Shown here: positions 1 through 13,632 of the stretch, one piece after another
How the letters are laid out: each line of letters opens with the position of its first letter
How positions within the stretch are numbered: position 1 is the stretch's first letter
Assembly: GCA_973895155.1 (NCBI GenBank)
Contig: OZ316898.1
Span: 12,524,001 to 12,588,000, forward strand
Origin: Marsupella aquatica
Taxonomy: Eukaryota; Marchantiophyta
Length of the DNA: 64,000 nt
Direction: 5' to 3'
Translations under genes and position numbers: made by a program
Notes under the pieces: model-generated
The model's input: the letters and a program-made list of their open reading frames with translations, nothing else
Databases searched by the model: none
What the model was told of the DNA's origin: nothing

Positions 1-1066
1 TCGTCAATCTAAGAATTTCCAGGTTAGCCTAAAGACGCTGACTCATTCTAATCGCTGTTGGGTCCCCTCCCTTTCGGATCCGCCTCGGCTACATAAAGGA
101 ATGGCGTGACAGCCAGGTCCGGTCGGGTCCGATCACCTACCCACCTCTCCTTGTAGGGGAAAGGGCCCTCCATTGTTGCCGCCTCCTGCAAAGAAATCCA
201 ACAGCCAGCTGGATTCCAATGACCGATGAACACATTCCCTTTGTGTGGACAAAGTCAATTAGGACCCTTTCAACCTTACAAACTGCAATTTGTGCGTTCT
301 TTACAACGATTCAGGAGTTCTGTCATGAGACCAAATAAGAAGCCGGCATAAATTACAGAGAATACACTGCTCATTGATTTTATCTTCAATTCCAGAAATT
401 TTAATCACCAAACTATGGCTTGTGCCCGCAAATTTTCTCAAAGCACTTTGCTCCTACGCATTATCCACTCAAGCATTTGTGTATGAACACGAACACATTG
501 CACGAGGCTAAAGATGATTTATTTCCCGAAGCGCCAAATCTCACACAGGCTACATTATACTCTGAAATTCACTGAGGCTGGAGTCGAAATAACTGCTTCA
601 CTGTTTTTCTCCAAACGGGGAGCTCTGTGTAACTTCATGAAATCGCTGAAGTACATGGTCAAAAACAGTACTATAATCATCTATGCAGAAAACTCTCACA
701 AGAGTTCAGGAGCATATACAATTCTTGCTTGATACACTTTTTACTGCCTGCCTTGGTCAGGCAGTGCAAGAAAAGAGTCCCTCATACTTTGTTCTCTGGT
801 CTGGTCAGAAGAGATCCTTTGGTATTTTACATACTTTTATCACGAGTGAAGCCTCTAAATAAATCTGTTCTGACATTAATAAAGGGGAAAATTGACCCCA
901 TATATACCTAAAGGAAGTTTCATTGTTCCAACATCAGGTACAAATTCCCAGATGATGGATCTGCTGTCGCAACGGGTGAAGAGCGTAACTTTCCACGACC
1001 TCCAGAGACATCCTCATTCAGACAACATCCCGTGCTGGAAGTCGGGGACATCTGCGCTACAGGTTT
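1..1066. other. 3' flank of the pyrophosphorylase gene, no gene seen
   Basis: No coding exon can be supported here. The stretch lies downstream of the minus-strand stop codon at 1067 and should contain that gene's 3' untranslated region and poly(A) site. A 61-codon minus-strand frame at 48-233 has no recognisable similarity and no clear splice sites. A gene cut by the left edge of the window cannot be excluded. Confidence 0.5.
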
Positions 1067-3834
1067 CTACATGACAATTTCAGGCTTGAGAATGCTCGTC
1101 TTGATTTCCTTGTGAGGAAGGACCACGCCGCCGTTGCTGTATATTTCATCTTGCACATGAACGTCCTCTCCCAGTACTGTCATGTTCTCCACCCTGGCCC
1201 ACTGTCCCACTGTAGAGTGCCACCCGATGATGCTACCTGAGACACAAGCATGCTTTTTGATTCTAACTCCACGCATTATTGTGCACCGAGATAGCCGCAC
1301 TCCACTCTCTATCACACATCCCTGACCGATGGACACGTCGGGACCAATAAGACAACCGTCTCCAATCTTGGCAGTATCACAAATTACCACATTGCCGACA
1401 ACGTGTGGACCAGTTGCCAGAAGAACTGGAGACCGCCTCCGCAACGAGTCCAAGTAAAGGCGTAATCCTGAATTGTAATATATCAGTGCAAACCACGCAT
1501 TAGAAAACTAGACTAGGATGGTCATTACACAGGATTATGAATTCTCTAAACTCAGAGTAGCTGTACTCATGTCCATCATTGTGCCATCTGAATGGTCATA
1601 GCCCTGATTGAAAGTGAAATTCACGATCCCCTCCCTGCTATTCCAGCTCCAATCATCACAAGCTAGAGTCTGACAAGACTTAGCATTTCTTTGGCCAAGA
1701 CGACCAGTTCACCGACAGTAACTTTGCGGGCAACGGCACAAGTATCTATACCTGTGATGTAATCTCGGGGTTGACCAATGTCCATCCAGAAGCCTGGTAG
1801 CACCATAGCAAAAAGCTTATTCTCGGCGGCAATCTTGGGGAAAACTTCCTTCTCAATGGATGTAGGCCGGAGTTCTATCCGATTCAGGGTGCTCGGATTG
1901 AGAAGGTAGATACCAGCATTGATTTTGTTTCCAACAAACACCTGGGGTTTCTCGACAAATCTCTGGACACTCCCTGTTGCTTCATCCATCACTACCACTC
2001 CGTACTTTGAAGGCTCATCGACCTGCGGGAGAATTGAGAAGAGGTCATGTTAGTACTGAGTAGTACCCAATGAAATTGACAACAAGACCTTCATTAAGAC
2101 AATACTCCCAAAATGCTGATTTGACTAACGGACTGAGGCCATTCTCACCTTAGTGACCATGATAGAAGCTTCCCCGCCATGGGTTTTGTGAAAAGCAATC
2201 ATCTCTTTCAAAGGGTACTCGCTGATGACGTCACTATTGAGGACGAAGAAAGGGTCGCCAGATCCATCATCAAGCTTATCCCGTGCCAGAGCAAGGGGGC
2301 CAGCAGTTCCCATAGGTTCTGTTTCTTGCGAGCAAACAATCTTGATGGCAAGTCTAGTCTCGAATTCCTTCAGGAAACTGAGCATTACCTGCAGGAACAA
2401 ATAGGAGCCATCAGAACAGAACATTTCCGGCAGATGTGAATCAAAGAACGTGCAATTTCGAGCACATCAAAAATCGCAAAGCTACTAAGTGCAAACTTAT
2501 GTAGAGGATTGAGCAGTGACGTCCCTAGTCTGTAGGATGACGAAGGTGGCCCCCCATGACTTCTCCAATTATATTTGCATCATTCGTGGTTAACTCCAAG
2601 TTCCTCTTGGCTCCTACATTTGCTATTGTCTACTACTTTGACTACGGTTTCACCGGATGATCAAATCCTGCTACGAAGGACACGGTGTCCACCTCATGAT
2701 AACCTCATGATATAGTAGTTGTTACAGATCATGCAGCTGCCGATGGAAAGCTCGGCACCAGGTACATGACTGCGCGTACGATCCCACTCTATTATGCCTA
2801 TACTGTAGGTTACACAAACTGCTGTCACAGATCTCGCGCCACACGTTACGATGCTTCCCCGCTAGAAGGAGGAGAATGAAGGAGGCTGCAGCAAGTGTCA
2901 ACAACATGGTCTTCCTCCGAAAAAGGGTCGGGTGGGGTTGAATTCGGAGATTTCCATTGTAAATGCTCCAGATTGGTGCACATCCTCAAGATCTTCTTAT
3001 CCAATTGGTCTATCCGCCCCCGGTCCCCCCTACCAGACTTCATCTGCATCCCTCTCCAACAACGTTCCCTTCTCCACCAGCGTTACCTCAATGTGCTAAC
3101 TCTATCTCGTGCCTCTCCAAAAATCCCATCAGAATTTCGAGAAGACTTTCCAAATGCATTCACTCCTTGATCCCATCTGAAACTCGCAAAAGTTTGACGG
3201 AAATAACGTACCTCGGGTTGATAGTTGATTGCCAGCACGACCTCGGTTACACCAGCTGCCTTCAATGCCTCAATCTGCATCGGGAGAAACCACGACGTAC
3301 GGATGAGTACCATGAGTACGGATGAGAGATTCCATACTATACCGAGGAACTGATCTGGAACAAAACCGCGAAAAGGATCCACATTTTGCGACTGGGTGCA
3401 TTTTGGCTCAGGGTCTCTCAGCTTCCCTTCATTTCGTGATGTATCTCGGCCACAAACATTTTCGGCAATGTCATGATCATAAGACTAGTCCATTAACCAC
3501 AATACGCCCTAATCTGGTCGATCCGCAATAATGGGAAGAAAAGAAGCTCACGGCTTGGTGCAGGGGAATTTCTGCTCGGTTAGACGCATCATCCACTATG
3601 AGTTATTATCATGGTAGAATATGTACATTACTGGCAATCTCTACAGAGAATGATCGTGGACCAAATCATCGCGTTCACATTCATCCATCAACCCCCAAAG
3701 TCATCGAGAGGGGAGGCACTGACCTGATGCAGAATCATAGGTTTGTTGGCGAAATCCACCAGGGGCTTCGGCACACTCAACGTGAGTGGCCTCAGCCTAG
3801 TGCCAAATCCTCCCACCAATATGAGAGCCTTCAT
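1067..3834 (-). CDS. CYT1/VTC1: GDP-mannose pyrophosphorylase (mannose-1-phosphate guanylyltransferase), 5 coding exons
   Basis: Cytosolic enzyme that makes GDP-mannose from mannose-1-phosphate and GTP, feeding ascorbate synthesis, cell-wall mannans, N-glycans and GPI anchors. Coding exons, 5' to 3' on the minus strand: 3834-3724, 3274-3212, 2388-2149, 2022-1752, 1467-1067. All introns are GT-AG with phases 0, 0, 0 and 1. The joined frame is 1086 bases, 361 residues, which is the usual plant length. Residues 7-24 carry the nucleotide-binding loop [18 protein letters not shown]. The sugar-binding FVEKP motif is at about 160-164. The last exon is a left-handed beta-helix of hexapeptide repeats ([16 protein letters not shown] and onward) ending in KPEIVM, the typical C-terminus. 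The start at 3834 gives MKALILVGG, the family N-terminus. Just upstream, CCGGACAG at the messenger-sense -16 to -9 could be the acceptor of a 5'-leader intron. Identification is firm; only the leader is uncertain. Confidence 0.97.
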
Positions 3835-5300
3835 GCTTCCTGCTGTCCGGAAAATGAATGACTACTGTAGAAATCACCTCTGTCTGAAGCCGAGGATAGA
3901 GAAAGAAAAGAGCCGCGCACTTGAATATCGATTGACAATGTGAGCAACACGAATACCTCCGCACGAGACAGACAATCGTCACACTGCACCGAAGCAATAC
4001 TTAGCAGACTGCGGTGGGAGGGGAAAGCCGCAGCGCGTGGCTTGCATACCATCACTTGATAAAGATCCAGTCGTCGTCGCCTAAGGGTGGTAGCGTAAGG
4101 AAGAAACAGATCTCGGGAAATGAGATGCGCGGATCATTGACCGACTCGCCGGCGATCGACGGGGAAGAAGTCCAACAAACAAAGATCGAAAATGCGGAGA
4201 AGAGGAGCGTAGCAAGAAACTACGACCACCACACCACAACCTTGCAAGCTTTGCTTTGGCTAATCAGCCACCTCTGTCTCGCCCCTTCCACACAAACGAG
4301 AGGCACTACAGCGACCTCGATCGAGAACGCGCACACAGGAGAAGGTCTGCCCTTTCCTTCACTCGGAGCCCACCTCTCTCACTCCCTCTCTACCAGTCTG
4401 CTGCTGACGAGCAGTAGTAAGGCGGTGGCTGGCTGGGCGATCGCAGCTCAAAGCAGAAGTAAAGAGGGGGGTGCTTATTTGACCCGACTGGGCAGGACCG
4501 GCAGGGGCTGCTGGTGGCAGCAGAGTACAGACCAGAGAGCCGTAACAAGAGGAGGAGCAGAGGCAGGAGGAGGCAGCCAGGCGAGGACGTGGGAGCAGCA
4601 ATCGGAAAAGCAAAAAGGTCCTCCTCTCCGCTCGTTCGCTCGCTCGCTCACTCCAGCATGGAAAAACGAGGCTACAGGAATCACTGAAACGACTCAATAA
4701 TCAATCAGTGAGTCAGCCGATCAATCATTTAAAATTAATGCTAACAGTAGTATCAAAACAACCACCCGCTCCGATTGCTACAGAGAATGTACTACGAGGC
4801 TCCGAGCGATCGAACGCGCGTATCAGAGCATGATTATTGTTCTCCTCCTCCACTTTTCCGCTCGCCTCGTCTTCCCACACTCTCCTCCAGATCCAGACAG
4901 AGCAAGCAGGGAGCAGACTCCTGTGGCCGTCTCTCTGTCCGTCGCTCTGTGCGTGTGCTTTCTGCGTGTTTTTTTCTCAGCACGTGCTCTAGTCCCAGCG
5001 AAGACATTTCTACTAGTCCGCGGTCTGCCAAGATCCGATCCGGCCTCCTTTCATTAATTTATGCAGAGACAAATCGACCCCACTCGCCAATTCCTTTCTG
5101 CAGAAGATGCCTCCCCCTCTCGTCGCTCTTCTCTCGTCTCTCTTCTCTCGTCTCTCTTCTCCTCTTCGTCGTCTTCGTCGACCTTCGTGTCGTCGACTTC
5201 TTCCTTTTCCAAAGGTCCGCAATTCTCTCGAGAGCCGTCTCCGCGAGAGCGTTTTTACTGCGGAGTGAAATTACCGTGACGCCCCCATAGGACGCGTTGA
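3835..5300. promoter_or_regulatory. Probable leader and promoter region of the pyrophosphorylase gene
   Basis: This block upstream of the minus-strand start is distinctly more GC-rich than the flanking DNA and strongly skewed into purine or pyrimidine runs, for example TCTCGTCTCTCTTC repeats at 5128-5165 (GA-rich in the gene's sense). Such composition is common in plant 5' leaders and promoters. Long frames on both strands here (such as 228 codons at 4014-4700 plus) are low-complexity Ser/Arg/Gly strings without domains, so I do not call them genes. The transcription start was not located. Confidence 0.4.
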
Positions 5301-5384
5301 CTGCTGGCCCAAGATTAGTATTTAGTAGGCTGGAAGTAGCGGCGCTCTGCTTATTAGCATCCGACAAGTTCAGCACGCAACTTG

Positions 5385-6335
5385 GCCCCGGAGTCCTGGA
5401 CGCATTAGGGGCTGCCCTTTGCACGAGGGCCTGATTTGTCCCTAGTTGAAGTACCGTTAATTAAAGAGAATTACAACAGCATGTTTTTTTAACTAAATCG
5501 CCACTTGCCATATCCGTGTATTTTTTTAAGGATTTTACTTTTTCGCCAATGTACGTGTGAAATAGAAGATGCTTGACATATTCCTTATTTGATTATTGAA
5601 TGTCCAATGTGTGAAGGAGAAGATGCTCTAAATGTTTCTTATTTGATTATTTTCCTGATCATGGAATCTCCCTAGATTAGATTTAAGGATGCCCCTTACA
5701 TTCTGGCTAATGGGACCTCTGATCAAGTGGAACAAGGGCTAATGAGACAAAAAAAATCTAGCAAATTTTTGCCAAAAATGGCCAAAGCTTTTTGGGGAGA
5801 TGAAATTTGGCTAATTTTCACCACTTTAAAAAAAGAGTGAGCCATATAAATGGGAAGTGTCCAATATTTTCACTTTTTCACTTTCCTCTCATCCTTCTCT
5901 TCACTCTAGTTTCATATTGCTTCACAAATTCAGGAAAGAATACTATTTAAGGTGACACTTGGTGTAATCAAGTTTTTGTCATGACTAATGGTGATTTAAG
6001 AATTTTTCTTTTTGGCAAAGGTGACGAATGGCCCCAAAGTCCCAGACAAAGTAGGGGCTGTCCTTTGTGAATGCCACACGCCCCTGACTTGTCCCTGGTT
6101 CAAGTACAGTTAATTACCAGGAACTACACCAGCATAATTTTTAAGGATTTTTCGTTTGGCCAAGGTGGCGAATGGCCCTAGAGTCCCAGAAAAATGAGGG
6201 GTTGTCCTTGTGAATTACACGAGCCCCTGATTGTCCCTAGTTAACTACAGTTAGTTACGGGGAACTACTCCAGCATGAGTTTTGTCCCTAGTTCAACTAC
6301 AGTGAATTATAGGGAACTACTGTGGATAATTATTA
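5385..6335. repeat. Degenerate direct repeats of about 120-160 bp
   Basis: A module recurs at about 5385-5545, 6028-6150, 6165-6270 and (partial) 6280-6330. Each copy has the order 'AGTCCYRGA', 'GGGGCTGYCCTT', 'CCTGAYTTGTCCCTRGTT', 'AGTACMGTTAATTA' and 'GAACTACWCCAGCAT', then 'TTTTTAAGGATTTT' in the first two. The copies differ at many positions, so the array is old. No open frame is preserved. The family was not identified. Confidence 0.6.
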
Positions 6336-9300
6336 AACCTCCAATGAGGCCCTCACACTGAAACGGCTCCCAACTTTACATCACAGTAAAAGTAAGAACA
6401 TTAACTCTTCTTGACTTTTGCCTTCATAGGATGAATTGGTACAGTCTGTGGCAGAGTGAAAGGCATAGCAATGCAGAAAAGTGGAGGAATCATACCTTAC
6501 CTCCATTGCAAAACCAGGTCTTCCTGTAGTTCTTAATTAAGGAGAGGCTTGAAACCATTTCCTATTTCATTCAGCAATAGACCAAGGGGCTACTAATGTC
6601 TCACATGTTTTTGTAATTAAGTTTCTGGTCAAGAAAAACCACATGTTCCAGATGACAGTTGGAAGGCCATAGTCAAGAGAGGGGCAGCACATATAATCAA
6701 TAGGAGGTCATGGCAAATAAAAGGATCAAGAATACGCTTGTATTCCCCGAGTCAACAGACAAAATAAATACAATATTCCAAGTAAAGTCAGTGGTCAAGA
6801 AACTGCAACTCGTGCAGCATGTGAAATTCAGTGTCCAGTAGCCTCGCATGAGGTTTCAATTTAATGAGCCATGCCATTAGAAAAGAGTGTCTTATACTCA
6901 TGATTACTTGGTTGTTGTTTTACATACACCCAACTGAAAAAAAACAAAAAGCACCCAACCAGGAGCACATCTCGCAGGCAAAAGACCCAATCAAAAAGAG
7001 GCAACCAAAGAGCCAAAAAGCCTGAGGGACCCTGGAAGAAATAGTCCTTTCTTTTTGTTCCCTTCTTTTTGTTCTCTTCTTTTTGTTCCCTTCTTTTTGT
7101 AATAGGGGGGCATGGCATCCACATTTTGCGTCTCTTGGAGCTTTTGTGTCTCTGTCATGTCCTGTGTGTATGTCTCTCTTCGCTTTTGTCTGTCTGTCAA
7201 TCATTCATTTCTTGCCTTTGCTTACGGGTCTCTCATATTTGCCTGTTTTTATTTCATGCCCCCATTTCACTGTCGCTTGGCCATTTATTTCACTGTCGCT
7301 TGCCTGTTTTTATTTCACTGTCTCTTGTTCACTCCAATGATCAAGACGACAAAAAAATGAGATTTCAAAATATGGCATCTGTTTAAAATATCAGACAATG
7401 TTTTAAAAATGCTTCTGTTTACATATGTACAATCTATGGGATACTGGTCAGTTGGGTGGGAATTACATGCAACTGGAAGGTGTGTCACTATTAGTGGCCT
7501 ATAACACAGTTAATCTAAACTGTCCATCTTCCTAAATTTCAGGAGAACCATTGGATACCGCAAGTAGGGTACTAGAGAAGTAAGATGGTTTAAAACATCT
7601 CCAGTTGTGTCCTTGTATAAGTGGCAAGCCAAAGTCTTGGCCAAAAATGTGGTAAAAATGTGCCATCCAAAAGTCTAGCACCTAGGCAATTTGACACCTA
7701 TTCTATCCGAGAGTAACAATTCTGGCGTCTCTTGTCATTTAATCTGTAAAGTCTAAACTTGCAACAGAGTGTGAGACATTATTTCTCAAATGCTAACATT
7801 GGTTTCCATGGAGGACATTTCTCCTTCAATAGAACCTTCTTCAACCCAAAATGAAGTACTGGTGCTTAAAGGAAGTCATTTTCGTGCAGGCTTTTCTTCA
7901 TCAAGAAAAAAGAGCCAGTCAGCCAGGCACCTATAGGCCAAGCAATTATGCGTGAGGATTATGTTGTAATGGTACGAAGCAGACTGCTTAAAGCTGACAT
8001 GCTGTTGACAGAACCTACAGTGTTTGTTAGTCACCTGCACAGAAACTTGATACATACTGTTTGCTTTTCAGTTTAAAAAAAGAAACATATATGTTAGTGT
8101 ATAGAATGATATCAATGAACAAGAACTTCTTCACTTTCCTTGCCATCAAACACTTTTGAAAACCATACAATATTCACACTATTGTCCTTGTTACACAAAT
8201 GTCTCCTCGATATTTTGGTCTACCACGCCTCAAGCCTTCACTATTAGTTGGCTCTCCTGAAATCATGGAACAAGAGTAACATCATAGTGGAGAAAGTGAG
8301 AAATGGAGACTTTAAGGTCGTGTGTTGATCTGGTATGTTCCTTGTCCACTCAGTCGTCTCAATGTGTGAAAATTTAGGTTTCACTAAAAAACTCAAGTGT
8401 CTCCTGTGTATCTTTGATATCTCTCTGCGAAAGATACACACACTCCATGAACATTGAGCAGTACAGATTGTACTCCTAATAACATGCACCCGCCCTGAAA
8501 ATACAAAAAGTCACCCGTATAGTTGTATGAGGTATATGATCTACTTGTGTATGTGGCTCATCATATGGTCGCCCTATTTCCTCACCAGGTGATCGTAATC
8601 CTATATGTTATGGACACTTCTCCTTCTTTGTGGACTTCACGCGAAGAACCATCATTTGATGCACACCCTGTTCTACCGTGAGAAACTCTCCTCCAAGTGG
8701 AAGTTGATTCACTTAACTATCATTAAAGGGTATCCCAACAAAATGTGATTGCTGGTCTCCTCCTGAATTGAAAAACCACAGCCATCATCACCTGACAGTC
8801 TCAACAAGATTAGAAACATCTTAGCCTTAAAGCTCAAAATTCACAAAAACTATCTTTGCAGTATTTGTTTGGGTGAGTGTTCCTAGTTTGCCTTGTTAGC
8901 TGCTCATACCTTGCATTGTGCAACAATGGAGAGTTGCTTAGCAATGGCGTTTTTGCATTATCACTAAAGGAAACACTTGCATTCCAGTAGGAACTGTGCG
9001 TATCTTAGTAATTTCACAAACCTTAGGAGTAACTTGGCAAAACTGGTAACTTGGGTGGAGGTAATTTGCTAACTTTCCCAAAAAGAAATCAGTTGGGCAC
9101 TTGCCTGTCTTCTCATCAAGATCCTGGCCAATAACTATAGTAGGCCCTGGACTTGTCAAAGTGCAAGAAAGACAGGGAAGGGCTGCCAACACACGCAACG
9201 CTGTTTGGACAATTTAATGTTTTTCAATGAGATTTTCAAGGCAAACAAAGCTTCTTAGACAGTTTGGGATTGGCGGTGGCTAGTGGACTGTAGCTGAGAG

Positions 9301-9765
9301 ACCAACTGTTAGGATCTAATAGTGCGGCTCAATACTCAGTCATACTAGGACAACATTTTGCCATAGGTCAAGAGTTATGGGAAGTCCTGTAAAGGTTATG
9401 GGAGCTGATTTTTTACTACAGTAAAGAAAGCTTGTGGGCTCAGCACTTAACCAATACCCTTGAATGGCTATTGCATTGGAAGTAGTGGTTACCCGAGAAT
9501 GTAGGAACATATATGACAGACTGACGTCAGACTTAACTCCTGCCTTTGGGGTGGGTCATCGTTACCTCCCCCATTTTTGAAAATACTTAACTGGTCCCAC
9601 AACCAGAATAAATTATGGATAGGCCATAAATCCACAAGTGTAAACCTTTGAGAGGCCCCAAAGGTAAAATTTTACAATATTGTTGGCTAAACCGAAAAAG
9701 TCCCCCAAGACATTTTTTTTGCAATACATATGGACGCAATATTGGACTACAATCCTGTTCATTTG
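6336..9765. other. Intergenic, no gene; short simple-sequence runs
   Basis: No supported exon. Four tandem copies of a 14-base unit (TTCCCTTCTTTTTG) lie at about 7048-7100, and three copies of a motif around TTTCACTGTCGCTTG at 7266-7325. The frames at 6861-7386 are translations of these runs. The rest looks like decayed AT-rich mobile DNA without recognisable ends. Confidence 0.5.
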
Positions 9766-9826
9766 TTCTAAAGAGTCAACAAACCTATTCATGGCTTGTT
9801 CTAAAGAGTCAACAAACCGATTCATG
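9766..9826. repeat. 33-bp tandem duplication
   Basis: The unit TTCTAAAGAGTCAACAAACC plus 13 bases is present at 9766 and again at 9799, with one base differing in the shared part. As 33 is divisible by three the frame through it stays open on both strands, but nothing indicates translation. Confidence 0.85.
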
Positions 9827-12800
9827 ATGCATGTATTTTATATTAGTATTGAGACAAGACCATAATGACTTACTTAGGAATAGAAAAGAGATGAAAGGAA
9901 ACATTTGTTTCATTTGTCTTTTGTGTTTATTTCATTCTTTTGTTTTTTTCCTTTGTTTGTTCCTTGTCATTTATTTCACTTCTTACTTTTTCCTTGGGGA
10001 TTATTATTTTCTCTTGGGAGAAGGATGGGATAAAGCACTTCCAACATTGTTTTCAAATTGAGTCTAATTCTCATGCATTACCAATAAAACACTCTCTCAT
10101 TGAATATTTGCTCATTTAAGTTCAGCCTATTGTGACCAAACTCTCTTTGGTCACGGGCCTGGTACATTAAGTTGCAATTTCTGGCTACAAAAAAGTTATT
10201 GAATAGTAGGCTCAGAAACAAAGTGAGCGACTTCGTTTGATGGGACTCAGCACTGATGAGTGTCGTGTTCAGTGTCGATGACTCGATGTGCACCGTTCTC
10301 TAAAGCTCGCCTTGTCTTGTCTCAGTTTGTCACGGCTGTTAATGATCGTTATGACACCAACGAGACTATACTATTCTGCAACTTCTAAGCGTATGATGAC
10401 GATGCCGCTTTGCTCTCGCACAGAGCCAGAAAAACATTCTCCGTTGCTGGGATCCAATTTAGTTTCATCCTTTCTCTGCGGTCACTATTCAATCACTCAC
10501 CTGCAAATCGTCCAGTTGGGTTGAGTTGGTGACTCCCAACTCCGCTCAGAGTCCTGGATCGAATCTGCTATTCCACGACGGCTACAGCACAATAATTTTA
10601 AGCAAAGCTTCTGGTCTGTTTGCTCACTACTGTAGCTCCCGACTTCCCGGATCCTAACAGGCGAGTAGGCGACCGCCCTCTGCAAGTCTGCATTGCTTTT
10701 CATGTACTGGGGTGTACAGTGCTCCCGGGAGGACATGGGTGCTATCAACCTTCCTCAGCTCAACCCACATTGAGACAAGAATCCAATGCTCTGGGGCAAA
10801 TATACTGTCCAGTGTAGTAACATCTTCTACTTCATCGTCTACAGTAACTCATAACATGCTTGAATGATTAGGAAATGGAGAAATCATGTCTTGCACTGTG
10901 GGAGTTTAGGGCGTTTTTAGGTGCTAGAATTCTTGGAATTTTTGGCATCCAGCAATTTCGTAGAATAGAATACAATGCCGGTTGCATGCACTGTTGGAGT
11001 CTAGGGGTTAGAATTCCTGGAATTTGATTTTGCATCGAACAACCTAGATAATCCCATGGGAAGAAACAGAATACAATGTAGGCAGCACGAAGAAAGGACA
11101 TACAAACAAGCAGGATAATCGATGGCAGGCCACAAGGCGGGCACAGAGTGACATCAATGTTTGGTGCAGGTTTCTTTACTCAAAACCTGATTGTCCCTCG
11201 GTTGGAGCTAGCTTACAATTGACAACCATCGATCCGATTAGCAGTCCTCCCACCCACTCTTGTTCGAGCATGAATGTCTTGCTACATGGCTAAGCTCGAA
11301 ACTGTTGGATCGAGATTCATACTATAGCTCCAGTTGTACATTTTTTGCCCTCTCGCCAGCAAATTCTATAGAATCATCTTGGGCATTAGATTCGACTTCG
11401 CAACTCACAACAACATTCTCCTGCTTTTGGGCTGAGACTGTTACAGAATCTACAACAGAGCTGAGCTCTACATCATGCAGTTATCTAAGCTAAGCTCTAC
11501 AACAGAGCAGGCACAGTTGCACATGCAGGAGCTGGGGGTTACAGCAGTACCTGATTACTTTTTCACCTCATGCTCTAGAACCATGGTCGTCCTTTTGTTC
11601 AAAAAGCAATCACTCTGCATGTCGTCGGAACTTAATGGGCATGACGACCCCACAGAACCTTTGGCCCCAATAATGCACCAATGCACCAATGCCAGATGAA
11701 TCCCGTATCTTGGTGGCATGGGTGACAGCATTCGCCACCCACGAGCATTGAACGACCAAACAACTTGGCTTTAGTTACATCTGACCTTTACAGAGAGGTT
11801 TAGGTGCCACCGTCCTGGATTTGAAGTTTTTTTCACTAATGATTGGAAATTTTCAAACAAATACAAAAAGAGGGGCGGGGGGAGGAATGGATCTATTGTA
11901 GGTGCTTCTTTTTGCCTTGATAGATCCAATAGAAATATTTTCTAAGAGACAGCATACAACAGGGCCGCCCACAAAAGGGGGGCAACACCGGGGGACTGAA
12001 GGTCAAAGTGCCAGAGGCCAGTGGAGCCGGCACCAAAATAGAATAGAGGCCTCAAACACTGAGAGAGCTAAACAAGACTTTCAACTACTCTGGTGTTCAA
12101 CTCAAGCAGCACACTCCTTAAGATTGGCCAGTGAGAAGGTGTTTCTTGAGGAAACACCTAGCAATAATTCCACTATAATACCTAATCCTGCCAAAACAAT
12201 CCTGGCTATCTGATGATGGGCTTGATTTTTACCACCGTTTAATTGACACTACACCCCTCCTGAAGCCTGCCTGAATACCTGGCCCCGGCCCGCATGCTGC
12301 AGGGAGGGAGGGAGGGGAGAGGGGGGAAAAGAGGCAGGCAATGCCTCTTCCCTCGCCATTGCCTGCCTTTACCCACACCTCGTCCTCCTCACGAATGGTC
12401 AAGGGCACCACACAATACCATGGCCTGGGTGGATGTGCAGTGCCATTGACTAGGTTTTACTTGACAACATTTTGCATCAGCTGGGATATCAACAATACCC
12501 CAGATGACACTTCCTTCCCTCCCCAATGATTCATTTCCTCGCGTTGAAGACACACCCTTGCATCAATGACGCATAAGATGCCTCCCTAATTAGACTTAAA
12601 ATTGTGGCTAGATTTTGCCAAAGTCAAGATTCTGATGGAGGTGGAATCTGGGGAATTCTTGACACTAGAAAGAAAGGCTGGTGCTGAGGATAAATAGTGG
12701 GTGTGGGGTGCGTAGGGGGGAGTTATGTTGGACTCTCAGGTTGAGTCCATGCTGGAACAACATCCCCTGGTTCAACCTCAAAACTCTCCATTCTAGGGCC

Positions 12801-13574
12801 CATGTGATCAGCATGCATGTTCAGTGGGTCCTTCCTTTCAAGGAATTGTTCCCCATTTGGGCTGCCCGATGGACTGCCAGGCTACATTCAATGCATGCCC
12901 CTTTTGTTGATCTGCATGGGGCAACTGACCGTTCACCTTCATTGGCTTTCAAGACAAAAAAGAAGCAGAGGAAAGTCTAAAGTTTCTTTTGAAGAGAGAA
13001 ATACTACGGTCAAGTCTTGTGCTCACTACCTGTAGTTAGGTTTGACCCACTTGAGTCAATGTTACCTAAGCAAAAACATACTAGTGATATTATTGTCAAC
13101 TAAACCAATGTGCTACATGATTTTTGCGTGACACAAATGAAATCAACACAACTTCAAAGAAGTAGATTTACACAATCATACACCATTACATTTGTTCTTG
13201 ACAAACGAGGTGGCGGACCTTGACCCATTCCCGACCTAAGAGGCCTTCATATGCTGAGTGGGGTCTTCTTTCAGTTGTCTGGTGGTGCTCTGTGTTTCCT
13301 TCTTGTTTTTCTGGCCTTTTGGGTTTGTATTCTCTATCCCCATACAAGGAAATGTATGGCCTCTGGAATACATTTGCAGGTGCATCATTACCTTTCCTTA
13401 CAAAGGAATTTAAAATGTTACAGTGATTTAGTCTTGTAGTCTTTATCAATGTGCTCCTCAGTCTGAATGCCATCGTACTTGAGATGTAACGCAAAGAAAA
13501 TTCGGTCACTGTAGTTGCAGTCCATAAGTATGAAACTTTTCAAACAATTTGTCATCAACCTGTTATACAATAAA
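9827..13574. other. Intergenic, no gene seen
   Basis: No supported coding exon or RNA gene. Frames of 60-107 codons occur on both strands but lack domains and credible exon boundaries. A GA-rich patch at about 12300-12335 is low-complexity. The words CCACTATAATACCTAATCCTG at 12169-12189 resemble the Helitron 5' ends seen elsewhere in the window, but no matching 3' end was found near by. Confidence 0.45.
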
Positions 13575-13632
13575 AATAAATACTATAATAGTAATAATAA
13601 TAATAATAATAATATGAAATAATATAATATAC
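13575..13632. repeat. TAA/AT-rich microsatellite
   Basis: A run of seven or more TAA triplets is embedded in AT-rich sequence (ACTATAATAGTAATAATAAT and onward). It is a plain simple-sequence repeat. Confidence 0.85.

Noticed and set aside
4014-4700. 228-codon plus-strand frame
   Set aside because: It is low-complexity, antisense to the pyrophosphorylase leader, with no domain and an equally open minus strand.
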